64,000 nt of DNA, taken from assembly GCA_964458775.1 (NCBI GenBank), contig CAYWLQ010000002.1, positions 1 through 64,000 of the forward strand. The letters run 5' to 3'. The notes beneath the pieces were generated by a model. That model was given only the letters and a program-made list of their open reading frames with translations, was not told the DNA's origin and did not search any database. The stretch comes from CAYWLQ01 sp964458775 (GTDB lineage Bacteria > Myxococcota_A > Polyangia > JAAYKL01). Below are positions 55,948 through 64,000 of the stretch, piece by piece; positions within the stretch are counted from its first letter, which is position 1, and the number at the start of each line of letters is the position of its first letter. Made by a program: the position numbers and the translations under genes.

Positions 55948-56718
55948 CTAAGTAGTAATATCTTTACTAATATACCGAACACTCAATAGCAGAATGATAA
56001 AAGCAGAAAGAATGCAAAAGACAGCATACATTATTTGCAGAAAGACCCCTTTTGATAAACCGTCAGCCAGTACGTATCCTATTCCTAGGCTCAACAACCC
56101 GATAAAAAAAGAGGTATATTGCATTGAGGTTCTGATATCGCGTGAACGAGCTGAAATAACCGTACCCAAAGAGCCCACTAACAATGCAGAAGAGGGCGCA
56201 CCGACTAAATAGGCTATCCACCATGAACCCGATGTTGAAAACTTGTAAGCAAAAGGCTCTAAAGAAGGTATGTTGCGAAATACGGCACTGCTCAAACCGA
56301 CAAAGAATAGGTGAAATAATAGGGGTATTGCAATTGCTCCCGCCAATTTTCCTAGAAGAAGTTGACGACGTGTAATGGGTGCTAACATTAAGAACGGCAA
56401 TGTTCCACAATCTCGATCATGAAGAACTGAAGTTCCGGACATAATGGCAACATATAACGGTAAATTTGTAAAAATCAGTGAGCATAAAGTGGAAGAGGCA
56501 ATTCCTAGTAAGGTATCAAGTTTGACACCTATTTTTCCCAAATGATTTTCAAGGATTAGTAGAGTTTCGGGCTGTGAAGCTGTTCGATCTACCAGATAAA
56601 ACAAACCGCCAAAAAGTCCTATCCACAATACATAGTTTAGTGCCAGTACAAAAAGCATCCACGGCTGTCTTAGATGTTCAGTTACTTCAATTCTCGCTAT
56701 CGAAAACAGTTGTTTCAT
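55948..56718 (-). CDS. ABC-2-type transporter permease
   Basis: A 256-residue integral membrane protein with about six hydrophobic helices and an N-terminal IARIEVTEHLRQPWML segment, as in ABC-2 export permeases (NosY/YhaP-like). Its start shares one base with the ATPase stop (TAATG), so they form one transporter. Substrate unknown. The Asp-repeat lipoprotein begins 190 bases downstream on the same strand and might be cotranscribed. Confidence 0.85.
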   Translation of the reverse strand: MKQLFSIARIEVTEHLRQPWMLFVLALNYVLWIGLFGGLFYLVDRTASQPETLLILENHLGKIGVKLDTLLGIASSTLCSLIFTNLPLYVAIMSGTSVLHDRDCGTLPFLMLAPITRRQLLLGKLAGAIAIPLLFHLFFVGLSSAVFRNIPSLEPFAYKFSTSGSWWIAYLVGAPSSALLVGSLGTVISARSRDIRTSMQYTSFFIGLLSLGIGYVLADGLSKGVFLQIMYAVFCILSAFIILLLSVRYISKDITT

Positions 56719-57467
56719 TACTCAGTTAATACTTCTTTCCAAGCTGCAAACAACGGTCCTGTAGAACAAACTCGTGTATTAGAAAAGGTCATCTCTTTTT
56801 TTATCTCTCGATTGACGATAATAACTCGATCACATAATGACTCAGCGGCCGGCAAGTCATGTGTTACCAATAAACAAGTTAAACCGTCATTTACTCGTTT
56901 TCTAACTTCAGCAAAAAAAGCTTGAGATGCGATCGGATCTAAATTGGCTGTAGGCTCATCTAAAAGCAGCAGAACCGGCGATAACATTAGGGCTCGAATA
57001 AGAGATAATTTTTGCTGCGTTCCTGTTGACAGTTCAGATACCCGTTTGTCTACATATGGCTGTAAAGCAAAAGAATTCAGCAAAGGAGCTGATTTTTCAT
57101 CTGCTTGGTCGGATGAAATACCGAACAGGTTAGCAAAGTAGCGAAGATTTTCTCTTCCAGTTAATAGCGGATAAAGTCCGGGCCTCGCAGTCACTAATCC
57201 AACACTCCCCACTGCTGTGAGAGACAAAGCATGCGCTTCAATTCCTAAAATTGTTATTTTTCCCACAGTAGGACGAAGCAAGCCGGATATTAGTAGCAAA
57301 AGAGTGCTTTTCCCGCCGCCGTTAGGTCCAGTTATTCCCACCATTTCTCCCTTAAAAATTGAAAGATTGATATTTAATAATACCTCTTTTTTTTCAAAAG
57401 AACGTCCTGCATTTTTGAGCAAAACAATCGGAGAATTATTTTTGAAATTTCTTTTGGCGGAAATCAT
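56718..57467 (-). CDS. ABC transporter ATP-binding protein
   Basis: A 249-residue ATPase. Walker A is GPNGGGKSTLLLL, the signature is LSTGTQQKLSLIRAL (LSTGT in place of LSGGQ, as in many ABC-2 exporters), Walker B is LLLLDEPTANLD, and the switch His is in LLVTHDLP. It powers the permease encoded directly downstream. It starts 17 bases after pcnB ends, so all three are likely one operon. Confidence 0.93.
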   Translation of the reverse strand: MISAKRNFKNNSPIVLLKNAGRSFEKKEVLLNINLSIFKGEMVGITGPNGGGKSTLLLLISGLLRPTVGKITILGIEAHALSLTAVGSVGLVTARPGLYPLLTGRENLRYFANLFGISSDQADEKSAPLLNSFALQPYVDKRVSELSTGTQQKLSLIRALMLSPVLLLLDEPTANLDPIASQAFFAEVRKRVNDGLTCLLVTHDLPAAESLCDRVIIVNREIKKEMTFSNTRVCSTGPLFAAWKEVLTE

Positions 57468-57484
57468 CTGTTTCTACAAATAAA

Positions 57485-58837
57485 TCAAACTTCAGGAGTT
57501 GTTGTCCGGTCAGGCAAATCAACAAGTGATTTGTTTCCCTTTCTAGATTTTCGAGGATGCTTTATTCGAACAGAAGTATTTGATTGCTTTTGCCGTTTTT
57601 GTTTTGAAATCAAATGCATCCATTCATTATAGATTTCAAGAGAATCATTATTTGCAGACAAAATCTCCATAAAATCTATAGCCTCTGAAGCGTATTCCCT
57701 GTCTAGAAATCTCTTTGCCCTAGCTCGATTCGGTCCTGCATTTAGTTTTTTCTGAGCTGTGATAATTTGTCTGACCGCCGCTCCACAGCGTTTAGGTATT
57801 GGGATTGGGAAAATCAATTCATGAAATAAAACATGAATTTTTGATGCCAAATCTCCTTTTTCATCAAAAAGATTTTCAACACAAGGATATATCATAGCTG
57901 ACAACATAACAGCCTCAGATAAATGCTTCCCGCTTTTTACAATTTTGTCAGCGTTTTCGAGAAGCTGCCAAAAGTTGGAAGAAGTATCTGCGCATCGTTC
58001 AGCAAGCTTCGGCATTAGAATCTTTAAAACACCTAACTGATCCAATGCTGACAAACATCGAGCAGATTTTCCGGTTCTCAGAATTTTAAAAAGCTCTTCA
58101 ACCAGCCTGGCTTTGGAACAATCAGCAATAAGAGGGGCTAATTCTCTTGCTGCTTCTTCCACTTTTGGGTGCATTGTGAGATTTAAACGTTCAGCAAATT
58201 TGGCAGCTCGAATAATTCTTACAGGATCTTCTTTAAAACGACGTACAGGATCACCGATAGTATTGAGAAGTTTTGCTTTGATATCCTCAATACCTCCTAC
58301 ATAGTCATGTATCTCTCGTCTTCCTACATCATACATCAAAGCATTAATGGTAAAATCGCGTCGAATAGCATCATCGGCAGGTCCTCCAAAGAGATTTTCA
58401 GCAGCATGTTGACACGAAATATCATCTTCGCTTGTTGCTCCGCGTCTAAAAGTAGCAACTTCAATAACCTTATTTTCTCTAAAAAGCAGATGGGCTAAAC
58501 GAAATCTTCTGCCGATAAGTCTGCAGTTTCTAAACTCACGCCTAACTTCGCTTGGAAGAGCTGAGGTAGCTATGTCAAAATCTTTTGGGTGAACTCCAAA
58601 AAGAATATCTCGAATGCTTCCTCCCACCAAATATGACTCATGTCCGAAGCGATCAAGTCTTCGTACAACTCTAACAGCATCTTGGTCCAGCATCTCATCA
58701 GCAATTTGATAACGATAAATACGATGAACACAGGTAACATCATCCGGTGGAGCAACACTAAAATTAACTTCAGATTGAATGCATGTATTTTGAATGCAGG
58801 TATTGACAAGAGGTTGAAAGAGAGAAAGTTCCGGCAT
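57485..58837 (-). CDS. pcnB: Poly(A) polymerase / tRNA nucleotidyltransferase family protein
   Basis: A 450-residue class II nucleotidyltransferase. The active-site blocks are YLVGGSIRDILFGVHPKDFDIAT (catalytic DxD), RRDFTINALMYD, and the RAAKFAERL-containing helical part. Length, the RRFRLAHLLF segment and the basic C-terminal tail (RIKHPRKSRKGNK) resemble PcnB poly(A) polymerase more than CCA-adding enzymes, but these are hard to separate by eye. The tRNA-Phe in this window lacks CCA, so a CCA-adding enzyme is needed somewhere. Confidence 0.85.
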   Translation of the reverse strand: MPELSLFQPLVNTCIQNTCIQSEVNFSVAPPDDVTCVHRIYRYQIADEMLDQDAVRVVRRLDRFGHESYLVGGSIRDILFGVHPKDFDIATSALPSEVRREFRNCRLIGRRFRLAHLLFRENKVIEVATFRRGATSEDDISCQHAAENLFGGPADDAIRRDFTINALMYDVGRREIHDYVGGIEDIKAKLLNTIGDPVRRFKEDPVRIIRAAKFAERLNLTMHPKVEEAARELAPLIADCSKARLVEELFKILRTGKSARCLSALDQLGVLKILMPKLAERCADTSSNFWQLLENADKIVKSGKHLSEAVMLSAMIYPCVENLFDEKGDLASKIHVLFHELIFPIPIPKRCGAAVRQIITAQKKLNAGPNRARAKRFLDREYASEAIDFMEILSANNDSLEIYNEWMHLISKQKRQKQSNTSVRIKHPRKSRKGNKSLVDLPDRTTTPEV

Positions 58838-58979
58838 TTTTGTTATCGCCCGTATTTTTTGAGCATAATTACCTTATAAAAACAGTTCATTTAGAACCGC
58901 AAGGTTCTTTTATCCCAAAAAATACCAAAAATTGTCAATGCCTCAATTAATTCAGACTGTTTGTATGTTATACAAATAT

Positions 58980-60680
58980 CTAAATTTCTTCTTGTGCTGC
59001 CATTTCTCGTCGATATCGGTCGAGTAAAGTGCCTTTTGAAATCAATCCGATAAATCTTCCGTTTTCGACGACCGGCAGAGAAAAAGCGCCGGAACGATCC
59101 ATAATCTCCATTACATCAGTTAAAGATTCATCTTGATTGATTATGGGAACATCTGTTTCCATGAACTCTTCTACCAGTACGGTATCATAGAGTTTTCGGT
59201 CGAATAAGAACGGCCTAATCGATTCCAATTTTACCATTCCCAAATATTCATTATTACTGTTTTCAACCGGAAAATGATTTCTGGATGACTTTGCGACCAT
59301 TCTAACAAATTCGCCAAGTTTCATATTGCTTTGTACTATCATACAATCCAGTTCAAGAAGTTCTACAATACGTATCTCTGACAGAACTCTAGCGTCTGTT
59401 CTAGCTCGTAGAAGTAATCCCTTGTCAAATAGATCTCTGTGATAAAGTGAAAGCGGCTCAAAAAAGCTGCTTAAAGTTGAGGACAAAACAGATACAAGAA
59501 CCACTGAGGCAAGTACATCATAACCCCCTGTGATCTCCATTATTAGAAATATTCCGGTCAATGGCGCTTTTAATACTCCGCTCACCATACCGGCCATTCC
59601 GATTAGAGCATAGTATCCTTGTTCTGCAAAAACGGCAGTTGGAAATAATAAAACAGCAGCGTTATGGAATAGCAACCCGACCATTGCTCCTATTACCAAA
59701 CAAGGTGCGAAAACTCCCCCAACACCTCCTGCACCTAAAGTAATGGAGGTAGCGGCAATTTTTACCAGAATTACGCTTCCCAAAACCAACATCCCGGGTC
59801 GATATACATTTTCTAAAATATCGCGAATACTACGATATCCTTCTCCCGATACATCCGGAAAGAACAGTCCGGCAATTCCTACCAAAATTCCGCCGACAAT
59901 TGCTCTCAACCAAATAGAGTTTAGTTTGGATTCCATAAGAGTTCCGACTCTTCTTAAAATCCGTATAAATATTACTGCTCCAATAGCAGCTGCAAGGGCA
60001 AGGAAGACACATGTGGCAAGATCTAAATAGCTCACCTCAATATTGCGGTGTTCAAAAGGAATTTGGTTGCCTCTAAACAGTCTACTGATTTGACAACCTA
60101 CTACTGACGCTATCGCAATAGGAACAAGATTTAATTGAGTCCACTCACCCAGAATAATTTCCATTGTAAACATTATGCCGGTAGCCGGTGCATTAAAAAT
60201 AGAAGCTATGGATGCAGACGTTCCGCATCCGACCATAACCGTGCGCTGTCTATCCTTGAGCTTAAAACGATGGGCTATCTGAGAACCTAATGAAGCACCG
60301 CTCACTACTATCGGAGCTTCGGGACCTGCCGAACCTCCTCCCGACAAGGTGAGAAGACAACCGATTAATCTAGAAAAAAAAAGTCTAAAGGACAGCCGTC
60401 CCCCTCGTTTTGAAATAGCGTGAATGACCTCAGGTACACCGTGTGAATGATTTTCTCGAAATATTTTGCGAGTTAGAAATACAGAAAGCAAAATTCCGAT
60501 TATGGGAAGCAATACACTATAATATGAAGAACGATGAGGAGATAAAAACTCTGATGCCCAATGAAGACCGGTATTTAAAAGTACGGCTGCAAAACCTGCT
60601 GCTAAACCGACTACAATGGCGACTAGTATAAGTCTAAATCTGTTGTCAAAGCGATAATTGGTAAAATTGAACATACCCAT
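58980..60680 (-). CDS. ClC-family chloride channel/antiporter with CBS pair
   Basis: A 566-residue ClC protein. Membrane part (about 1-420) shows GGSAGPEAPIVVSGASLG (the GxEGP-like filter element), GCGTSASIASIFNAPATG, and GAGGVGGVFAPCLVIGAMVG (the GxFxP element). A cytoplasmic CBS pair (about 440-560; for example DVPIINQDESLTDVMEIMDRSGAFSLPVV) follows, likely sensing nucleotides. I use ATG 60680; a TTG at 60704 would overlap the upstream gene. Cotranscribed with the EIIA-like gene, 7 bases apart. Confidence 0.9.
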   Translation of the reverse strand: MGMFNFTNYRFDNRFRLILVAIVVGLAAGFAAVLLNTGLHWASEFLSPHRSSYYSVLLPIIGILLSVFLTRKIFRENHSHGVPEVIHAISKRGGRLSFRLFFSRLIGCLLTLSGGGSAGPEAPIVVSGASLGSQIAHRFKLKDRQRTVMVGCGTSASIASIFNAPATGIMFTMEIILGEWTQLNLVPIAIASVVGCQISRLFRGNQIPFEHRNIEVSYLDLATCVFLALAAAIGAVIFIRILRRVGTLMESKLNSIWLRAIVGGILVGIAGLFFPDVSGEGYRSIRDILENVYRPGMLVLGSVILVKIAATSITLGAGGVGGVFAPCLVIGAMVGLLFHNAAVLLFPTAVFAEQGYYALIGMAGMVSGVLKAPLTGIFLIMEITGGYDVLASVVLVSVLSSTLSSFFEPLSLYHRDLFDKGLLLRARTDARVLSEIRIVELLELDCMIVQSNMKLGEFVRMVAKSSRNHFPVENSNNEYLGMVKLESIRPFLFDRKLYDTVLVEEFMETDVPIINQDESLTDVMEIMDRSGAFSLPVVENGRFIGLISKGTLLDRYRREMAAQEEI

Positions 60681-60687
60681 TCTAATC

Positions 60688-61374
60688 TTAAAAGTTGTCG
60701 TCAAACAGTTCTTGGTCAGCTTCTTTTAAAGCACAGATAACTTCAGATTCATTCTTCAGTTCAAAAAGCTTTTCTAAGAAGGTCTGATTGGAAAGACAAA
60801 AACTCAATTTGGATAGCAGTTCAAGATGACGCCGGGATGAAGAGCAAAAAACTGTAAACACAAGCCTAACCGGTTGTTTGTCTATTGCATTAAAATCTAC
60901 CGGCTTAGCCAAAAAACATACAGAGATAACTCCACCCTCGTGAATATTGAGCAAAGGTCTTCCCGGATGAGGAAGCGCAATACCGTTGCCGATACCGGTT
61001 GAAGCGGACTCTTCTCTTGCCATAAGTTTTGCAAGCAAGTCACTTTTATCAAGTTGAGAAGGCAAATAAGTTTTTTCAATACAGCTTTTTAAAACTTCAG
61101 CAACATTGTTACCTTCTACTTGAAAATGAACGCCTCCTCTTTTGACGGCGGCTGTAAGACTCATGTCATCGTCCGGAATAGAACATGTACAGAGTTCTAT
61201 ATTTTCTCTAACGGGCATTCTTCTTTTTGCCGCCCAATCACATAGGGTTTTTCGTTCAAGAAACATCTCATTATTAAGTTTTGTCGATTGAATCACACCC
61301 TGTTCAATCCATCGCAACAGCATTTCTTCAGACGTGTTCAGCATATATGCTGCTTCTTTTAGAGTAATTTTCAT
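60688..61374 (-). CDS. PtsN-like EIIA protein with N-terminal HTH DNA-binding domain
   Basis: A 228-residue fusion. Residues 1-55 read like an excisionase/MerR-type helix-turn-helix (LKEAAYMLNTSEEMLLRWIEQG), and residues about 70-220 form an EIIA-type fold of the nitrogen or fructose PTS, with the phospho-accepting His in ALPHPG (about 133). HTH-EIIA proteins of this kind are known in deltaproteobacteria; phosphorylation could alter DNA binding or target-protein contacts. It starts an operon with the ClC gene, suggesting regulation of ion flux. Confidence 0.88.
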   Translation of the reverse strand: MKITLKEAAYMLNTSEEMLLRWIEQGVIQSTKLNNEMFLERKTLCDWAAKRRMPVRENIELCTCSIPDDDMSLTAAVKRGGVHFQVEGNNVAEVLKSCIEKTYLPSQLDKSDLLAKLMAREESASTGIGNGIALPHPGRPLLNIHEGGVISVCFLAKPVDFNAIDKQPVRLVFTVFCSSSRRHLELLSKLSFCLSNQTFLEKLFELKNESEVICALKEADQELFDDNF

Positions 61375-61812
61375 TTTTCAAGTCTCAATATTCGCTTATT
61401 CAAGTTTGATTCAAAAACAGTCTGAGGCAAACTGCTCAAATATTGCTGCACAAATAGATCTATGTAGCACAAAAATCAATCAGCACTTGAAAAGGATATC
61501 ATCCGTTAAGAGCAATTATCAACATTACTGAGGCGTAACAAACCGTAAAGATTTACTAAATGAGTCTGTGTTTTATTATGCACAATAAATTTTTTTTGAT
61601 TAAGTCATTAATCTATGAATTTGAAATGCCAAGAAATTGCGAATCACGATCGCTTGGAGCTACAATCTATTTTGTGATTGAGCGAATTATATCGACAGAT
61701 AGAGTATGCTATGGTTTCGAATAAATCGCTCAAAGAAAATACAAGAGACTTAATTGCTAGATAGGTTTCAAGCAATATATAAGTTTCTTTTTTGGACTTA
61801 TACGGCGGAGTG
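61375..61812. other. Divergent intergenic region
   Basis: 438 bp, AT-rich. It has one isolated DnaA-box-like TTATGCACA (61576-61584) and one near match (TTATCAACA), too sparse to call an origin. No RNA gene or clear promoter seen. Confidence 0.4.
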
Positions 61813-64000
61813 ATGAGTCACGATCCATTTAAAATTGTAATAGGCAATAACTGGCAAACATCATTTTTAGACGATCGGGAATCATTCGGTTTCCCCAGTT
61901 CCGGCAAAAAAGAAACCCTGGATTTCAGTCGTGTTAGAGATGTGGTGGATATTTTTGTCGGAGGAACCAGCATTTCCGGACATATTGAAGAGGATTCAAT
62001 ATTCTTTCTTGTTAGAGATTTTCTGTTTGCTGTGGAGAAGCTATCTTACGGTGACGGATCAGTACGAGTTAGTTTTTATGAGGGACCGTGGGAGTTGGTT
62101 TTACAAAGAGTCGGTAAGAAAGTTTATATTACTCTATATAGAGGCGGTCAGCGTTCTGAAGTTGTAGTCAAAGATCAAGCGGTTTTGTTTTCACATCTTT
62201 CAGAAGGTGTATTGGCCTCAGCTGAGAGTCTTTATCAACAGGCAGTCGAGTTGAATGACCAAGCCAAAGACGATCCGGTTGTATTTGGCATGAATGAGAT
62301 TTGGGCTCGCGTGAAAGCAATCCTCGAAAATTCTCAGGTTTTAAATGATGAAGAACCTGTTCAGCCGCGTACAGTTGAAAGCACCAGATGGCTTTCGGCA
62401 CGTACTCCCGATAGTTTTTCCTTTGGTTTTAAATTTAAGGCGGGAATAACAGATCTGTTGATTACTCAAAAGCCTTTGGGCAGTGACCTGAATCCTCTTC
62501 TCTTCAAGGGACGTCTGGCTGTTCATGCAAGAGGAAGTCGTATTGTTTTAGGCAACGGATATTTGTTTTTGCAGGCTGAGAGACTTTTGGCATCCCTTCG
62601 ATATCTGATGACAGCCTGGAACGAAGGAAGATCGATGAGCCGAAGGTTGGTCAGTGACGGCTTGATTGTAGGAATAAGACTTAACAGAAGCGGTTTGGCT
62701 GTAACTCTTATGGATAGTCACAATGATCAGGCTATTATTGTTATGAACGATATTACGCCGTTAGATTATGCCGAAGCAGTTTTGGGGGTATGTAGAGAGC
62801 TCAGACGACTTGTCATTGAACAGAATCCCCATCAAAGAAGAAACCTTCGCATTGAATCGTTTAGTAGAGAGGTTAGAACAATAACTTCTTGGGTAAAACA
62901 AAATAAATTATGCGGTGTTGTTAATAACAACCCTGAGCGATATAGAAATTTTTATGAGTCATCTCGTATACAAACATCTGCTGTCGATCTTAAAGGTGCG
63001 GAACGCCTTAGATTCAGCGAGAGATGGCGGGTCGAAGTTGAAGGTTTGAATATTAAGAGAACCTCCTTAATGGGAAAAGTTGTTGTAGTTACTGCTCGCA
63101 ATATGTTGGTGGGAGTTGATACTGAAACCGGCGGAGTTCTTTGGCGCAGAGAAAACGACAGCGGTGAAAGCCGATGCGTATCTGCAGGTGCGGATGCGCT
63201 GGTTAGAGCTTCGACTTCGGGAACAGTAGAAATGCTGGACCTATTTACAGGCGTGAGAAGATGGCATACATCCTTGACTCCGCGCTCCGGAGGTTCTGCT
63301 GTATTGCTGGTAATAGATCACGGACCTTGTCCTGGAGTTGTTGTTGTGGCCGAAGAAGAAAACAAAATAACTGCTTTGGATTTGCGTACAGGAGAGCCGC
63401 GTTGGAGGTTTACCAATTCGCGAGGGGGTTTCTTGGCGCTTCTTCGTTTCGGTCGATTGATGTATGTTTGCGGAAATGACGGCCATATTTGTGCCGTAGA
63501 TATTGAAGACGGTAGTTTGGTATGGCGATTTACTGAAAGAACCAGGTTTTTTCATCATCCGGCAGTTACAAACAACTATTTGGTTGCTGCAAGCGGAAGG
63601 CCTTCTCGGTCTGAAGGGCAGCTATTTGGAATTGATCCCTTCAGCGGTGAACTAAAATGGCGTCTCTATTTGGAAGGAGGCGCAGATACCGCACCGATTA
63701 TTTCCGGTGACGTTGCGCTAATTCCTGTTCAAACAAGTGACTGCCAAGATTTGTTGGCGGTGGACATATCTCAAGGAAAAATTTTGTGGCGAAAAACCTG
63801 GGATTTATCAGGAGCTAAATGTGCACTTAAAGCATTAGAAGACAGCTTTGTAATTAACACTGAAGGCGGGGTTCTCGAATGTATTGATGCTTATTCCGGA
63901 AAACAAAAATGGCACGAAATTCTGGGTCCTGTTTGTTCTGATGATGTACCTCACGATCTCTATATGGTTCAACGAGGAGGTCTTCTCTTTGTCCCGGCAG
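61813..64000 (+). CDS. PQQ-type beta-propeller protein, truncated by the window end
   Basis: An open frame of at least 729 codons starting at ATG 61813 (GGAG just upstream, spacing short) with no stop before the window ends. Residues 1 to about 390 form a region I do not recognise, with no signal peptide (MSHDPFKIVIGNNW). From about 400 on, repeats of the form VxGVDTETGGVLWR, ITALDLRTGEPRWRF, ICAVDIEDGSLVWRF, and LFGIDPFSGELKWR are PQQ-like propeller blades (PQQ_2/BamB-like). No leader suggests a cytoplasmic protein, unlike BamB. The window edge hides the C-terminus. Confidence 0.85.
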   Translation, partial: MSHDPFKIVIGNNWQTSFLDDRESFGFPSSGKKETLDFSRVRDVVDIFVGGTSISGHIEEDSIFFLVRDFLFAVEKLSYGDGSVRVSFYEGPWELVLQRVGKKVYITLYRGGQRSEVVVKDQAVLFSHLSEGVLASAESLYQQAVELNDQAKDDPVVFGMNEIWARVKAILENSQVLNDEEPVQPRTVESTRWLSARTPDSFSFGFKFKAGITDLLITQKPLGSDLNPLLFKGRLAVHARGSRIVLGNGYLFLQAERLLASLRYLMTAWNEGRSMSRRLVSDGLIVGIRLNRSGLAVTLMDSHNDQAIIVMNDITPLDYAEAVLGVCRELRRLVIEQNPHQRRNLRIESFSREVRTITSWVKQNKLCGVVNNNPERYRNFYESSRIQTSAVDLKGAERLRFSERWRVEVEGLNIKRTSLMGKVVVVTARNMLVGVDTETGGVLWRRENDSGESRCVSAGADALVRASTSGTVEMLDLFTGVRRWHTSLTPRSGGSAVLLVIDHGPCPGVVVVAEEENKITALDLRTGEPRWRFTNSRGGFLALLRFGRLMYVCGNDGHICAVDIEDGSLVWRFTERTRFFHHPAVTNNYLVAASGRPSRSEGQLFGIDPFSGELKWRLYLEGGADTAPIISGDVALIPVQTSDCQDLLAVDISQGKILWRKTWDLSGAKCALKALEDSFVINTEGGVLECIDAYSGKQKWHEILGPVCSDDVPHDLYMVQRGGLLFVPA

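Noticed and set aside
61576..61584. DnaA box TTATGCACA as an alternative origin
   Set aside because: One isolated box in a 438-bp gap, not near replication genes; expected by chance in AT-rich DNA.

Overview
This window looks like a chromosomal piece of an AT-rich, Gram-negative bacterium of the Myxococcota / former Deltaproteobacteria type, probably from a metagenome assembly. Evidence for this: three transmembrane or multidomain Ser/Thr kinases, one fused to a sigma-54 activator; many lipoproteins; Cys-rich secreted proteins; two C-terminal tails resembling MYXO-CTERM anchors; PilZ and GGDEF signalling. A fused 2-oxoacid:ferredoxin oxidoreductase and a MenG/UbiE-type methyltransferase fit an anaerobe or facultative anaerobe with menaquinone, but that is inference. 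Two runs of exactly 100 N (26502-26601, 53311-53410) are scaffold gaps inside tandem repeats.

Layout. 0.2-7.5 kb (minus strand): a lipoprotein built of Asp-Ala/Asp-Thr repeats and Cys-rich modules, korB-korA, yebC-ruvC, and dnaN-recF. The 290-bp AT-rich gap at 7.5-7.7 kb, between dnaN and divergent uvrB, carries a cluster of DnaA-box-like sites and may be oriC. 7.7-19 kb: uvrB, tRNA-Phe, a zinc-ribbon Ser/Thr kinase, an envelope cluster (uppS, cdsA, transglutaminase-TPR lipoprotein), a HAD phosphatase, an 850-bp gap with hairpins, an orphan terminator and a decayed ORF, a cardiolipin-synthase-like PLD and menG. 19.4-24.4 kb: a 1647-residue kinase-ATPase-TPR-GAF-sigma54-Fis regulator. 24.6-36.5 kb: a subtilase with a repetitive tail, small lipoproteins, a receiver protein, a second kinase overlapping a LysM-TPR protein, purN, PilZ, ftsB, a second ATPase-TPR protein whose P-loop lacks its lysine, and a DUF3467 protein. 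36.5-45.8 kb: serA-serC, two GH5-like mannanase/cellulase paralogues, a REC-Hpt-REC-REC-GGDEF protein and a SASA-type esterase on an Asp-rich stalk. 46-52 kb: a tightly coupled operon of a B12/radical-SAM protein and two double ketosynthases. 52-64 kb: a Cys-rich lipoprotein, a large lipoprotein alternating propeller-like repeats with Asp-Thr/Ala repeats, an ABC exporter with pcnB, an EIIA-HTH/ClC pair, and a PQQ-type propeller protein running off the end.

The most unusual content is the operon at 46.1-52.2 kb. Each of its two polypeptides joins an intact ketosynthase (Cys-His-His) to a second, catalytically dead ketosynthase half; in the first, Gln sits where the active-site Cys belongs, as in chain-length factors. 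No ACP, ketoreductase or acyltransferase lies beside them, so carriers must be supplied elsewhere. The second theme is the family of acidic dipeptide-repeat surface proteins (three genes) that combine (Asp-Ala/Thr)n stalks with Cys-rich modules, an esterase domain or propeller-like repeats.
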